From: Aedes albopictus | Taxonomy: Eukaryota; Arthropoda; Insecta; Diptera; Culicidae | NCBI RefSeq assembly: GCF_035046485.1 | Contig: NC_085137.1 | Location: forward strand, 446,590,334-446,654,333 | Direction of reading: 5' to 3' | DNA length: 64,000 bases | Shown: piece after piece, positions 55,181 to 64,000 of the stretch | Position numbering within the stretch: position 1 is the first letter of the stretch | Layout: every line of letters starts with the position of its first letter | Translations under genes and position numbers: made by a program | The notes under the pieces: model-generated | What the model was told of the DNA's origin: nothing | The model's input: only the letters and a program-made list of their open reading frames with translations | The model's database searches: none

Positions 55181-55560
55181 TCTATATTTTATCTGTCAAA
55201 TCGGTTCTAGCGATTGCTAGACGCTAAGAAAAAAGAGTTTTATTTGAGGTGTCTTGAAAGACGTAAATTTACATGTTATAACCTCTAAATTTGTGTTTTT
55301 GAAGATGCTCGTATATGTCAGGTTCAGGACACTTAAAATTACATGATATTTTCTAGGTGTGTAAGTTGATCTTTTTTGGGTAGAAAATATAATAATCTTT
55401 CCAATGAGAGTTAAAAAGCTGTGATAAGATTGACCATTTTCAAGTTATAGCCAGTTTAAGCATGAGCATAGATGACCGCACAATTCGTAGTTGCTACTCC
55501 GTGATTGACCAAAGCAATTGAAATTGCACAAGAAACCAATGAATAGGCTTTCAAGTTATA
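55181..55560. other. AT-rich stretch with repeated TTCAAGTTATAGCCAGTTT
   Basis: TTCAAGTTATAGCCAGTTTRAG occurs twice in direct orientation (~55439 and ~55551). No gene is seen. Confidence 0.5.
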
Positions 55561-55739
55561 GCCAGTTTGAGGCATGCATGTCAAAAACATGTAAAGTTCA
55601 ATTACTACGTAACGGTTGAGATTTGACCATATGCGTAGAATTTTTTTTTCACCATTCATGATCCTCTATCACTCCTTAAAAAGTTTGCATTCACGAGCCT
55701 ACCATCCTGTATAGTCTGAACCTATTTGCTTGCTAACGT

Positions 55740-56445
55740 TCATAAGCTTATCAAAAAAGCCGCGCTTTGCTGTGTCGCATGCATAGGTTTAGTTCAATTT
55801 TATATTTGGCCGCTTTCGGAGGGACACCCGGAACTAGTTCCGGCACTAGCGGCAGTCCCTAATATGATCTTCCTACTTCCTTGATAACCTTGATGACTGG
55901 TCGTTATTCGTTGTATGTATGCATGCATAGGATTTTTTCTCTTTTATATTAGGCCATTTCCGGTGGGACACCCGGTAACAGTTCCGGAACAAGACCGGAT
56001 CAGATATGGTCTGAGACTATTTTCTTGTTAACCATTCATCAGGTTATCAGAAAAGCCGCTTTTTGATGTGCCGCTTGCATGGGCTTGGTTCACTGATATA
56101 TTCGGACACTTCCGACGGGACATCCGGAACCGGTTCCGGAACACTACCGGTTCCAATATGGTCGGAGATTAGTTTCTTGCTAACCTTTCATTAGGTTATA
56201 AAAAACCGCGATTTAATGTGTCGTATGCATGGGTTTGGCTCACTTTTATATTTGGCCATTTCCGTCGAGACACCCGAAACTGGTTCCGAAATACAACCGG
56301 CAGTCACCAATGTGGTCTGAGCCTACTTCCTTAAAAACCCGGAACACTACCGGTTCAGATATGGTCTGACACAATTTTCCTGCTTACCGTTCATCAGATA
56401 ATCGAAAATGCCGTGGTTCGATGGGTCGCATGCATGAGTTTGTTG
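55740..56445 (+). repeat. Tandem array of ~152-bp monomers
   Basis: Units start TGTCGCATGCATAGG (55770) and similar, each with a CCGGAACCGGTTCCGG-type core. One unit is internally deleted near 56330, where TTAAAAACCCGGAACACTAC joins two partial monomers. Confidence 0.85.
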
Positions 56446-56777
56446 CATTTTCATGTCTGGCCCCTTCCAGATGTACCGGTCCGGAACACCTAAATGACCA
56501 TAACTCTGGAAAGGCTGGACCGATCTGAACCATTTTCAATAGGAAACAATAGGACCAGATTCCGCTTCGAATGAATCATCAATTATTATTAAAATCTGTT
56601 GAGGTTTACTGCCAAAAGGTAATGTGAGTTTATTTGTACACACACATACACACACACATACTCACACACATACACCACTTCAATTGGTCAAGCTGAGTCG
56701 ATTGGTATATGTAACTCGACCCTCCGGGCCTTCTATCGAAAAGTCATTTTTAGAGTGAACATATAGCCTTTCCAGTA

Positions 56778-57688
56778 GAGTAAGGTGGGGCAAAAGTTCG
56801 ACCCTAGTTGAAAATTCAATATTTTTCAAAAACCCAAAGCAGACATAAATAAATGAATACCGTCTGGTGATTCTACCATCCATGAGCTAAAACTTTGGTG
56901 AACAAAGTTGTGCCAAATGTCTTTTCAATTTTAAGTTACAATACTTTTTGTATTTGTGTCTCTTATTCGAACTCTTGCCCCACCACTGGGGCAAAAGTTC
57001 GAATCTAGTGTTTGTGGAATTTCGTTAACCGTAGCACACTATTTTGACACTTTGATAATAGGAATACCTGAAATCAATTAATATTTTATGTTGGCACTGG
57101 AATACACATCAAAGTTCGATCTGGATTTTACCCAAATCAGGGTTAAATTTACTACACCAAAAATTAGTAGTTTTCCGCTAAATTCAGATAAAACAACATT
57201 TTTTTTTCAACTCTGATCGAATTTTCTCACTAAATCCATCATTTTTAGAGATAATATAGACATTTTGCAGAATTTGAGTTTTTTACCTAAAGTTGCCACA
57301 TGACTCGAACTCTTGCCCCACAATTCGAACTTTTGCCCCACTATGTGTAAAATATGATTTTCAAATCTTTATTTCAAAAAGTTATACATGCTAAAGCATC
57401 TTCAAAATATACCTAGTTACGCCCCAAAATAAAATATCGAATTCGATTTCATTACAATTCCATTCCATGCATTGGAAAGACCATCGCATATTACAATTTT
57501 TTGATCAAAAATCAACATTTTATCATAACTTTTCTAAATATTGATCAATTTTCATAATTTTTGGAGTGAAAGACTCTTTTTCAAAAAGGCTTCGAACAAC
57601 CTTGACACCCGAAAGAAATAACTTGAATTGAGCTCAAAAACTTCAAAAGAAACTCTTGCCCCACTCGAACTTTTGCCCCACTTTACTC
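56778..57688. mobile_element. 911-bp TA-flanked MITE with GGGGCAAAAGTTCGA ends
   Basis: It starts GAGTAAGGTGGGGCAAAAGT and ends ACTTTTGCCCCACTTTACTC, with TA on each side (56776-56777, 57689-57690). Removing it restores CCTTTCCAGTACACTTAGTGTACGAG as in the other copies. The terminal motif recurs inside in both orientations (56975-57005, 57305-57345). There is no transposase; the 62-codon frame at 57552-57740 crosses the end. It is Tc1/mariner-type by TSD. Confidence 0.93.
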
Positions 57689-57715
57689 TACACTTAGTGT
57701 ACGAGAAAGGCAAAA

Positions 57716-58336
57716 CGTTTGGAACAACCTTGGCATTCAAAAGAAAGAAAATTTACTCGAGCTAGAACACTTTGCTGGCTGCTCGAGCCCGTATGAAGTT
57801 GATCATCAACATTGACTTCTTTTCTCGATCAGCCTAGATAGCTGTGTAGTGTCGGTAGCGATTGTCTCAATTGGCTAAGAATAACACTACGGACCGCCTG
57901 TTCCGGTGGTAAGAGTCCACCAACGGGTGACCCCTGATTCATGGTGTGATGCGGCTTCATGCTTACCGTGCCTAGGAATGAATGGCTAGGGGGGGTCTAA
58001 TAAATACCTAACAGCAAACGTAGTCTATGGAGTACCAGGGCGCCCTCCACAGTATGATGCCCTTACTGCGCAGGTGTATGGTGCAGTGGACCTTGTGTTT
58101 CTCCGAGACAATCTGTTTTTCTTCTTTAGTCTCACTTGAGGCTAAATAAGGGCGTATGAGGATGTTGTTCATTAGTTTAAATTTTCACCTATATGGTTTC
58201 GCATTATGCGATTTACACAGTGTATTCTGTGTATCCTCGCCTTTGGAGTTTTCCAATCGATACCGATCTGGTTTTGTTGCTGCTGTTCTTTGTTGTGCTG
58301 TTGTTGCGAAGAGTTTAATCTTGCCTAGTTTGGGTA
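57716..58336 (+). other. Probable 5' region of the LOA-like element
   Basis: 57830-58140 is GC-richer (GGACCGCCTGTTCCGGTGGTAAG..GGTGACCCCTGATTCATGG). It directly precedes the endonuclease frame, so it probably belongs to the element. No ORF1 (gag) with zinc knuckles can be found upstream, so the element is either 5'-truncated or lacks it. Confidence 0.5.
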
Positions 58337-59645
58337 GTGGCTACGGTTAGGATAGCTCAGATCAACCTTCAGCATAAAAGAACAGCAACAATCAATCTTT
58401 GCAGACTTATGCAAAATGGTTCAGCCCAAGTGGCTTTGGTCCAAGAACCTTACTTCCTTAAGGGGAATTTCTATCTAGGAAACCTTGTGAACCCGGTGTT
58501 TGCTACTTTCAGTAAACATGAAATGGCAAAGTCGCGTGTCATGCCTCGAGCCTGTGTGCTTGTCAATAACGCAATAGTTGCTACACTCATCTCTGAACTA
58601 ACCACCAGAGATGTATATGCTATCACAATTGATGTATCTGTTGGAAACCTCAACAGGAAATACGACTATTGTTCGGTTTATTTACCGCATGATGAACCAT
58701 CCCCTACGGATGCTTTCAAACAAGTCATCGCATACTGTACTTCAAAAGGCCTTCCGCTAATTATTGGCAGTGATGCTAATGCTCACCATATTATCTGAGG
58801 TAGCTCAGACATTTACTTGTGAGGCTCCAGTTTGATGGAGTACTTAAGTAGTACAGATCTTAGATTACTTAACATAGGCAACCGCTCAACTCTCATGGTA
58901 TCTGCAAGAGAGGAAGTGTTAGACATAACGCTTTGCTCTAGTAGAATTAGTCACGAGCTTATCAATTGACATGTGTCAGATGAAGAATCTTTATCTGACC
59001 ATCGCTATAACTTTTTTGAATATTTAAATGTTACTTCGCAAACATTGCGTTTCAGGAATCCCCGGTCAACAAACTGGGATCTTTTTACTGATTTGGTTGC
59101 GGTCAAATTTCATGGATAGTCTAGACACTCACCATCCATTGACACTCCAAGTGATTTAGATGATGCCGATGATACTACATCGACCTTCGTCATGGAAGCT
59201 TTTAAAGAAGCATGCCCTCTACGGTCTGTGAAGATCACAAAAGGAACCCCTTGGTGGAACTCTGATCTGGCGAAACTCAGGAAACAATGTAGAAAGAGTT
59301 GGAACAGACGACGTTCGGCTGGTTCGGATGCTTTCAGGTCGGCTCGCAAGGCCTACAGAAAAGCTCTCCGGTCTGCTGAACTATCTGGCTAGAAAAAATC
59401 TTTGTACAGTTTGTTTTCAGTTTCAGTGAAGTCAGTCGGTTAAATAAAATCCTTGTGAAATCTAAGAATTTCCGAACGAACTTCGTTTGCCAAATGGTGA
59501 TCTGACTTCCCCTGATGAGGAAGTTCTGGAATGCTTATTCAGCACACACTTCCCTGGATTTGTGGATATTACATCTTCGGATTAACCTCATATCTTTGCT
59601 TGTAGATATAATTCCCTGGCTTCGGCTCGGAGTATTGTAACTATA

Positions 59646-60053
59646 CAGGGGATAGACAAAATGATCGGGACAGGTAAAATTTTCACTTTCCAAAAAATGT
59701 TCAAAAAATCTGAAATTTTTACTGTAAGTTGGTCAACTAGTTGTGTATCAATGGTCAAAATTTGGGAAAGATCGGGATATTCCACATGAAGTTAGAAAGA
59801 TTCTAGAAAAAGTCAAAATTATCCGATAGCCAACTTTGAACTGTTATATTCCCGGATTCATTGAACCAAATGCAATGAAATTTTGAGCGATCATGACTTA
59901 TATGATTTGCTTTGAAAAAAGTTTGACTAAGCTTTACCAACTTACAGTAAAAAATTCAAATTTTTTGATGCACTTTTCAAAAAGTTACAGCTGTTTGAAC
60001 ATTTTTTGAAAAGTGAAAATTTTACCTGTCCCGATCATTTTGTCTATCCCTTG
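59646..60053. mobile_element. 408-bp TA-flanked MITE inside the LOA-like ORF
   Basis: CAGGGGATAGACAAAATGAT..GGGACAGGTAAAATTTTCAC at the left complements the right end ..CTGTCCCGATCATTTTGTCTATCCCTTG, with TIRs of ~44 bp. TA flanks both sides (59644-59645, 60054-60055). It separates the linker from the RT of the pseudogene. Tc1/mariner-type by TSD, non-coding. Confidence 0.93.
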
Positions 60054-61628
60054 TAGAATCGATTGAGTGGTCGCTTAATAGCATTGCTCCTTTTAAATCT
60101 CCTGGGGCAGATGGAATTTATCCTATTTTGCTTCAGAAGGGATTTAATTATTTCAATCATGTTTTGAAACAACTACTTGTTTGCAGTTTTGCTACAGAGT
60201 ATATTCCCAAATCCTGGCGGGATATTACTGTGAAGTTATTCCGAAAGTGGGTCGTGCGTCGTATGAAGAAGCAAAGAATTTCAGACCTATCAAGTTTTAC
60301 CTCTTGTCTTCTGGAATGCTTAGAACGCGTTGTGGATCATAACATCCGTGATGTTCATCTGGCCAACGTGCCTCTTCATGTGAAGCAACTTAACTACCAA
60401 TCTGGTAAGTCCACTGTGACTCTTTTACACAAGGTTGTTTACGATATCGAGAAAGCATTCGCTCAAAAGCAATCTTGTTTGGGTGTTTTCTTAGATATCG
60501 AGGGTGCCTTTGACAATGTGCCTTTCGATGCCATATTGGAAGCCGCACGGAGTCATGGTATATCTCCAATGATTTCCAATTGGATTCATCAAATGCTCAA
60601 AAACCGATATCTCTTCTCGACATTGCGTCTGGGATTAGGAAATTGAGTGTTTGTGGATGCCCCCAAGGGGGAGTCTTGACACCGCTTTTGTGGAATCTCG
60701 CAGCAGATACGCTATTGAGGCAACTCAATAATGACGGTTTTCCTACTTACGGTTTTACCGACGACTACCTAACATTGTTAGTTGGTATGTGCATCAGCAC
60801 CCTTTTTGACCTGATGCAAAGCGCCCTTCAGGTAGTTGAGGGCTGGTGTCGCCAATATGGCCTTTCGGTTAATCCGAGTAAAATATCTATTGTTTCTTTC
60901 ACGGAAAAGCGGAACCGTAATGGTGTTCGACCTTTGCGTCTCTTTGATTCTGAAATCGATGTGACTGAACAGGTAAAGTACGTTAGAATCATTCTTGATT
61001 TCAAGCTTTGCTGGACACCTCACATTGAGTTCAGAATCAAGAAAGCTTGTATGGCCTTCGGGCAATGCCGGCGAACCTTTGGTACAACTTGGGGTCTTAA
61101 ACCCAAGTACATCAAATGGATTTACACAACTATTGTTCGTCCAATATTGGCTTATGGATGTCTGGTGTGGTGGCAAAAGGGCGAAGTGAGAACGGTCTAA
61201 TCAAAATTAGGCCATCTCCAAAGGATGTGCCTAATGGCGATGTCTGGAGCGTTCTCTTCAACTCCCACGGCAGCCCTCGAAGTTCTCTTTGACGTTGCTC
61301 CACTACACATTCATCTCAAACAAGAAGCACTTTCTTGCACTTACCGTCTATGGGTACTCGGTTTACTAAAGGAAACTCCTGTGAACCGCAGTTCAACACA
61401 CACTTCGTTGTTTCCACTTTTGGTGAATTGGGACAAAATTGTCCTTGCTCCAAGTGATCTTACAATAGCTTGTAATTTCCCATATAGGAAATTTTCCACG
61501 AAATTCCCTTCCCGGGAAGAGTGGACATCTGGATATCTGGTAAAGAGTATTTCGGACGGCATCATATGTTACACTGATGGCTCCCTTCTCGAGCAGGTGC
61601 TGGTGTTTATTCTCGTGAGCTAAGGCTG

Positions 61629-61869
61629 CACACCAAAAATTCGATTGAGAGTTTCAGCAAAATTTTGCTGAATTTTGCCGAGCTCAAAGTTTCATCAAAA
61701 ATTTTGCTGAAATTCAGCAAAATTTGCTGATTTGTTCAGTAAACTCTGCTGATCACCAGTAACGTTTTGCTGAAATTCAGCAAACTTTGCTGAAAGTTCA
61801 GCAAAAAATTTTGCTGGACCCTTCAGCTCAGCAAAATTCAGCAAAATATTGCTGAAAGCGTTTGGTGTG
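61629..61869. mobile_element. Small insertion of TTCAGCAAAATTTTGCTGAA palindromes
   Basis: The ends CACACCAAAAATTCG and GCGTTTGGTGTG are short inverted repeats. The ~240-bp interior is repeated TTCAGCAAA / TTTGCTGAA in both orientations (six or more pairs). It splits the RNase H domain between RELRL and YQPYSLGR. Without it the frame would read through. The exact TSD is uncertain (TG or none). Confidence 0.8.
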
Positions 61870-62035
61870 TATCAGCCTTATTCACTTGGTAGACACTGCA
61901 CCGTTTTTCAGGCCGAAATCTTTGCTCTTATGTGCGGAGTGCAATCGACACTTCAGCAGCACGTAATGGGCAAAGTAATATACTTCTATTCAGATAGTCA
62001 GGCTTTTATTGTACTGAGCCATCTCCAAGGGTAGT

Positions 62036-63374
62036 ATCTTACAAATCTGTCAAAGCAGAATTGCAGCATACTGGTCAAGGCATTGACTGGTCACTGCCGA
62101 CTCAGCCATCACATGGCGAATATTCAGGAAGCTGTATCATTTGCATGTGATAGCTGTGAATCCGAGTATGGAACGAGGGGCATAACGCCCCGGCTAAGCA
62201 TAAGTGGTCATAAACCTAAAAAAAGCTTATTTTAAGGTCGTATTCTGCCTTGGAGAGCAGTTTACTCCTTTACCTAAGAGACATCAATATTTGACCCGCG
62301 TACCCACCAAATTTCCAATTCAAATAAACAATTAAAAAAAGTGTTACTTTTTAGGTGCCGGGAAAATGCAGGAGGCAAAACGCCTTTTTGAGTGAGTCAA
62401 AACGCCCGCTGGCATTTTCCGCTTTGACTTGTTGTGAAACACCAAGGGGTTCCATCGAACTCTTCCCAGCGGCAAATGAAGGAGTGGGAGGCGCGTGATG
62501 ATTTAATGACTTGATTCCATATAACACTAGTTTACAGCATTTTTGAACTCAGTAAGCTGATGATCGTTTTTGGTGTAGAATCATGCCCTGAGTTCGAAAA
62601 CGCGAAGAAAAAAAATTTCAGTAGAGCGGAAATTTTTTCGACTTTCCATACAAAATTGATGATTTGAAATCGATTTTTGTTCTATTTTTAAGCAACGTCG
62701 CTCACTTCACACATCTCATTCTCCGTAATCAATGCTCCGATTGAGCTGAATTTTTTACTGTAACTCGCCTATATATAATATGTCAAATAAACGTTGAGAA
62801 AGAATTTTTAAATTGTTATTTTCTCATTGAAAAAAAACACATTTCTTCATATATTTTTGGAAATTTTGCTAAAGTTTAAGGAGATCGTCCCTAAAACTCT
62901 TCAATATCTTAAATTTCATTAATCAGACGCAAAACCTGCATTCAGATGATCGAATGGTATTATATTCAGCTTTTAATTTATGGGAAAAGATTTGAAATTT
63001 GTTGAACAAAACGCAAGATATTTGAATTTTATTAAATTCCATATTTTAAAAAGTTGTAAAACTCGATACTGAGCTGAAACTCAAATACTGTTCTACTATA
63101 AATTTTTTGAAGCATGGTTTCAAAATCAGCACTAAATTATACTTCAAAAATTTTGGTCGTTGGCAGAAGGTCATGACTTCAGACGCACAAATCTCAAGAA
63201 GCAAGCTTCTATCTACAGTGCATTTTATTATTCTGCTCTTGCTCACTTGTAATAAGCTTAAAATAAGAAGATCAGTTGCGCTGGTTTTATCTACGAAGAG
63301 ATTTGTGCGCTCAAAATCGTGAGTAGGTGCTAAAGTCGGCCATGGTGACGGCATTCTTGGGATTCTAACAAGTC
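62036..63374. other. Mostly AT-rich stretch without genes
   Basis: 62036-62230 may be the 3' end of the LOA-like element. Around 62355-62435, GGGAAAATGCAGGAGGCAAAACGCC and CAAAACGCCCGCTGGCATTTTCC are partly complementary. The rest (62560-63350) is AT-rich with no recognisable gene or repeat copy in the window. Confidence 0.4.
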
Positions 63375-63590
63375 TGTCCTTAAAATCGGTTGAGATTTAC
63401 TGCCAAAAAGTGATGTGAGTTTATTTTTGTACACACACACATACACACATACAGACATCACCTCAATTCATCGAGCTGAGTTGATTGGTATATGTGACTT
63501 GACCCTCCGGACTTTCTATCAAAAAGTCATTTTTGGAGTGAACATATTAGTCTTTCCAGTACACTTGGTGTACGATAAAAGCAAAAATGA
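63375..63590 (+). mobile_element. Solo right end of the composite tandem-repeat family
   Basis: AAATCGGTTGAGATTTACTGCCAAAAAGTG.., a CA microsatellite (63432-63450), GACATCACCTCAATTCATCG.. and the end hairpin TTTCCAGTACACTTGGTGTACGATAAAAGC match the last ~220 bp of copies 1-4. No monomers or left end precede it, so it is truncated. Confidence 0.85.
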
Positions 63591-64000
63591 TTGGAACAAT
63601 CGATTTGAGCTAGAACACTTTAAAATTTCCATCTTGCTTGTTCCGTCTTACTTTATCATTTCGGATTTGAAACGATGAGGGAATAAACATCGCAATTCCT
63701 CCAACGTAAATTCATTTAAACATGAAAGTAGGTCAAACTAAACAATGTTTCGCAACTCAAACGACCTTCATCATTGCATGCAACGATCAGCGTTTTTTTT
63801 TTGTCAATTCCACACCTTTCGGGCGAGACCAGTTTTGATGAATTTGCCCAGTGGGTACCCAATTCAACCTGGCATTGGCACACAACATTCTGCACACTTT
63901 TCGTTCACCACCGGTCATCGACGGACATGACTACAATTCTTGCTTCTTTTTTATTCTTACGTAACATCTTTACTGGATCACTGCTGCTTAAGTCAGTATT
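63591..64000. other. Non-repetitive end of window
   Basis: Balanced composition in 63750-63930 and no match elsewhere in the window. The 61-codon frame 63745-63930 has no known motif. Confidence 0.35.

Larger units (their letters stand above)
55565..57715 (+). mobile_element. Composite tandem-repeat element, copy 4 (right part)
   Basis: The flank 55565-55740 (inverted partner of 50113-50260) leads into about five ~152-bp monomers (55740-56440). The right domain follows (CTGGCCCCTTCCAGATGTAC, GGCTGGACCGATCTGAACC, CA microsatellite ~56640-56665). The terminal hairpin ends GTGTACGAGAAAGGCAAAA at 57715. The terminal hairpin is split by the MITE at 56778-57688. A left end like that of copies 1-3 is not found. 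Confidence 0.75.
58337..62035 (+). pseudogene. LOA-like non-LTR retrotransposon ORF2, disrupted
   Basis: The EN domain, 58337-58798, shows IAQINLQHKRTAT, LVQEPYF and IGSDANAHH, then a TGA replaces the expected Trp codon of the HH-x-WGSS motif. A Trp/Lys-rich linker lies at 59192-59392 (TPWWNSDLAKLRKQCRKSW). The RT lies at 60060-61200, with FKSPGADGIYPILLQKG, VFLDIEGAFDNV, a frameshift near 60640, CGCPQGGVLTPLLWNL and catalytic FTDD instead of Y/FADD. The RNase H shows CYTDGS (61560-61590) and FQAEIFAL, FYSDSQAF (61910-62010). There are several stops and frameshifts and two MITE insertions, so it is dead. RNase H plus the EN type favour LOA; R1-like is the alternative. Confidence 0.85.

Noticed and set aside
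1..64000. Endogenous viral elements (flavivirus- or rhabdovirus-like) or LTR retrotransposons
   Set aside because: No frame showed viral replicase, nucleoprotein, protease or integrase motifs, and no paired LTRs were seen.

Overview
The window looks like mosquito nuclear DNA of the Aedes (Stegomyia) type. It is AT-rich and packed with nested transposable elements: RTE/JAM1-like, I-clade, LOA-like and L1-like non-LTR retrotransposons, Feilai-type tRNA-derived SINEs with (GAA)n tails, many palindromic MITEs, and composite elements carrying ~152-bp tandem repeats and CA microsatellites. No complete host gene was recognised, so this is most likely intergenic or deep intronic sequence. A few GC-richer, non-repetitive islands (about 2.3-3.08, 14.7-15.4, 15.9-16.4, 22.8-23.5, 24.2-24.8, 39.8-40.7, 52.2-54.3 and 63.6-64.0 kb) are the best candidates for host sequence. 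One of them holds a possible 63-nt exon with a perfect-looking splice donor.

Layout. 1-2.3 kb: degenerate GAATTCCT-type satellite with a foldback element inside. 3.1-6.2 kb: a full-length RTE-type element (minus strand) with a 13-bp target-site duplication (TSD) and an open endonuclease-RT frame of about 1000 codons. 6.3-9.5 kb: composite tandem-repeat element interrupted by a foldback. 9.9-15.9 kb: a mosaic of MITEs (two with clear 8-bp TSDs, one TTAA-type), a Feilai SINE and two RTE scraps. 16.7-17.3 and 19.7-22.6 kb: more degenerate satellite on both sides of a second composite element (17.3-19.7 kb). 23.5-23.9 kb: a near-perfect palindrome.

25.8-37.4 kb is a Russian-doll nest. An L1-like pseudogene is split into two collinear halves. 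Between the halves lies a 5'-truncated RTE. An 8-bp-TSD hAT-like foldback MITE sits in the tail of that RTE. An apparently intact 6.2-kb I-clade retrotransposon with a 13-bp TSD sits inside one arm of the MITE. The I-clade element has an Inr plus correctly spaced DPE promoter at its first bases, an ORF1 with three zinc knuckles, and an ORF2 with EN, RT and RNase H. The two ORFs overlap by 8 nt. It is the most likely recently active element here.

38-45 kb: foldback elements of one family, a 909-bp retrotransposed unit ending in a SINE, a third composite element (minus), and a Feilai SINE with a perfect 11-bp TSD. 45.9-57.7 kb: inverted arrays of the 152-bp repeat, one split by a full-length but stop-containing RTE copy (13-bp TSD), followed by a minisatellite of AAGATGGCGGC-type sites and a MITE-interrupted composite element. 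57.8-62.0 kb: a LOA-like pseudogene carrying two MITE insertions. The genes present are retroelement genes. EN nicks the target, RT copies the RNA, RNase H (in the I and LOA types) removes the template, and ORF1 packages RNA. SINEs and MITEs depend on proteins supplied from elsewhere.
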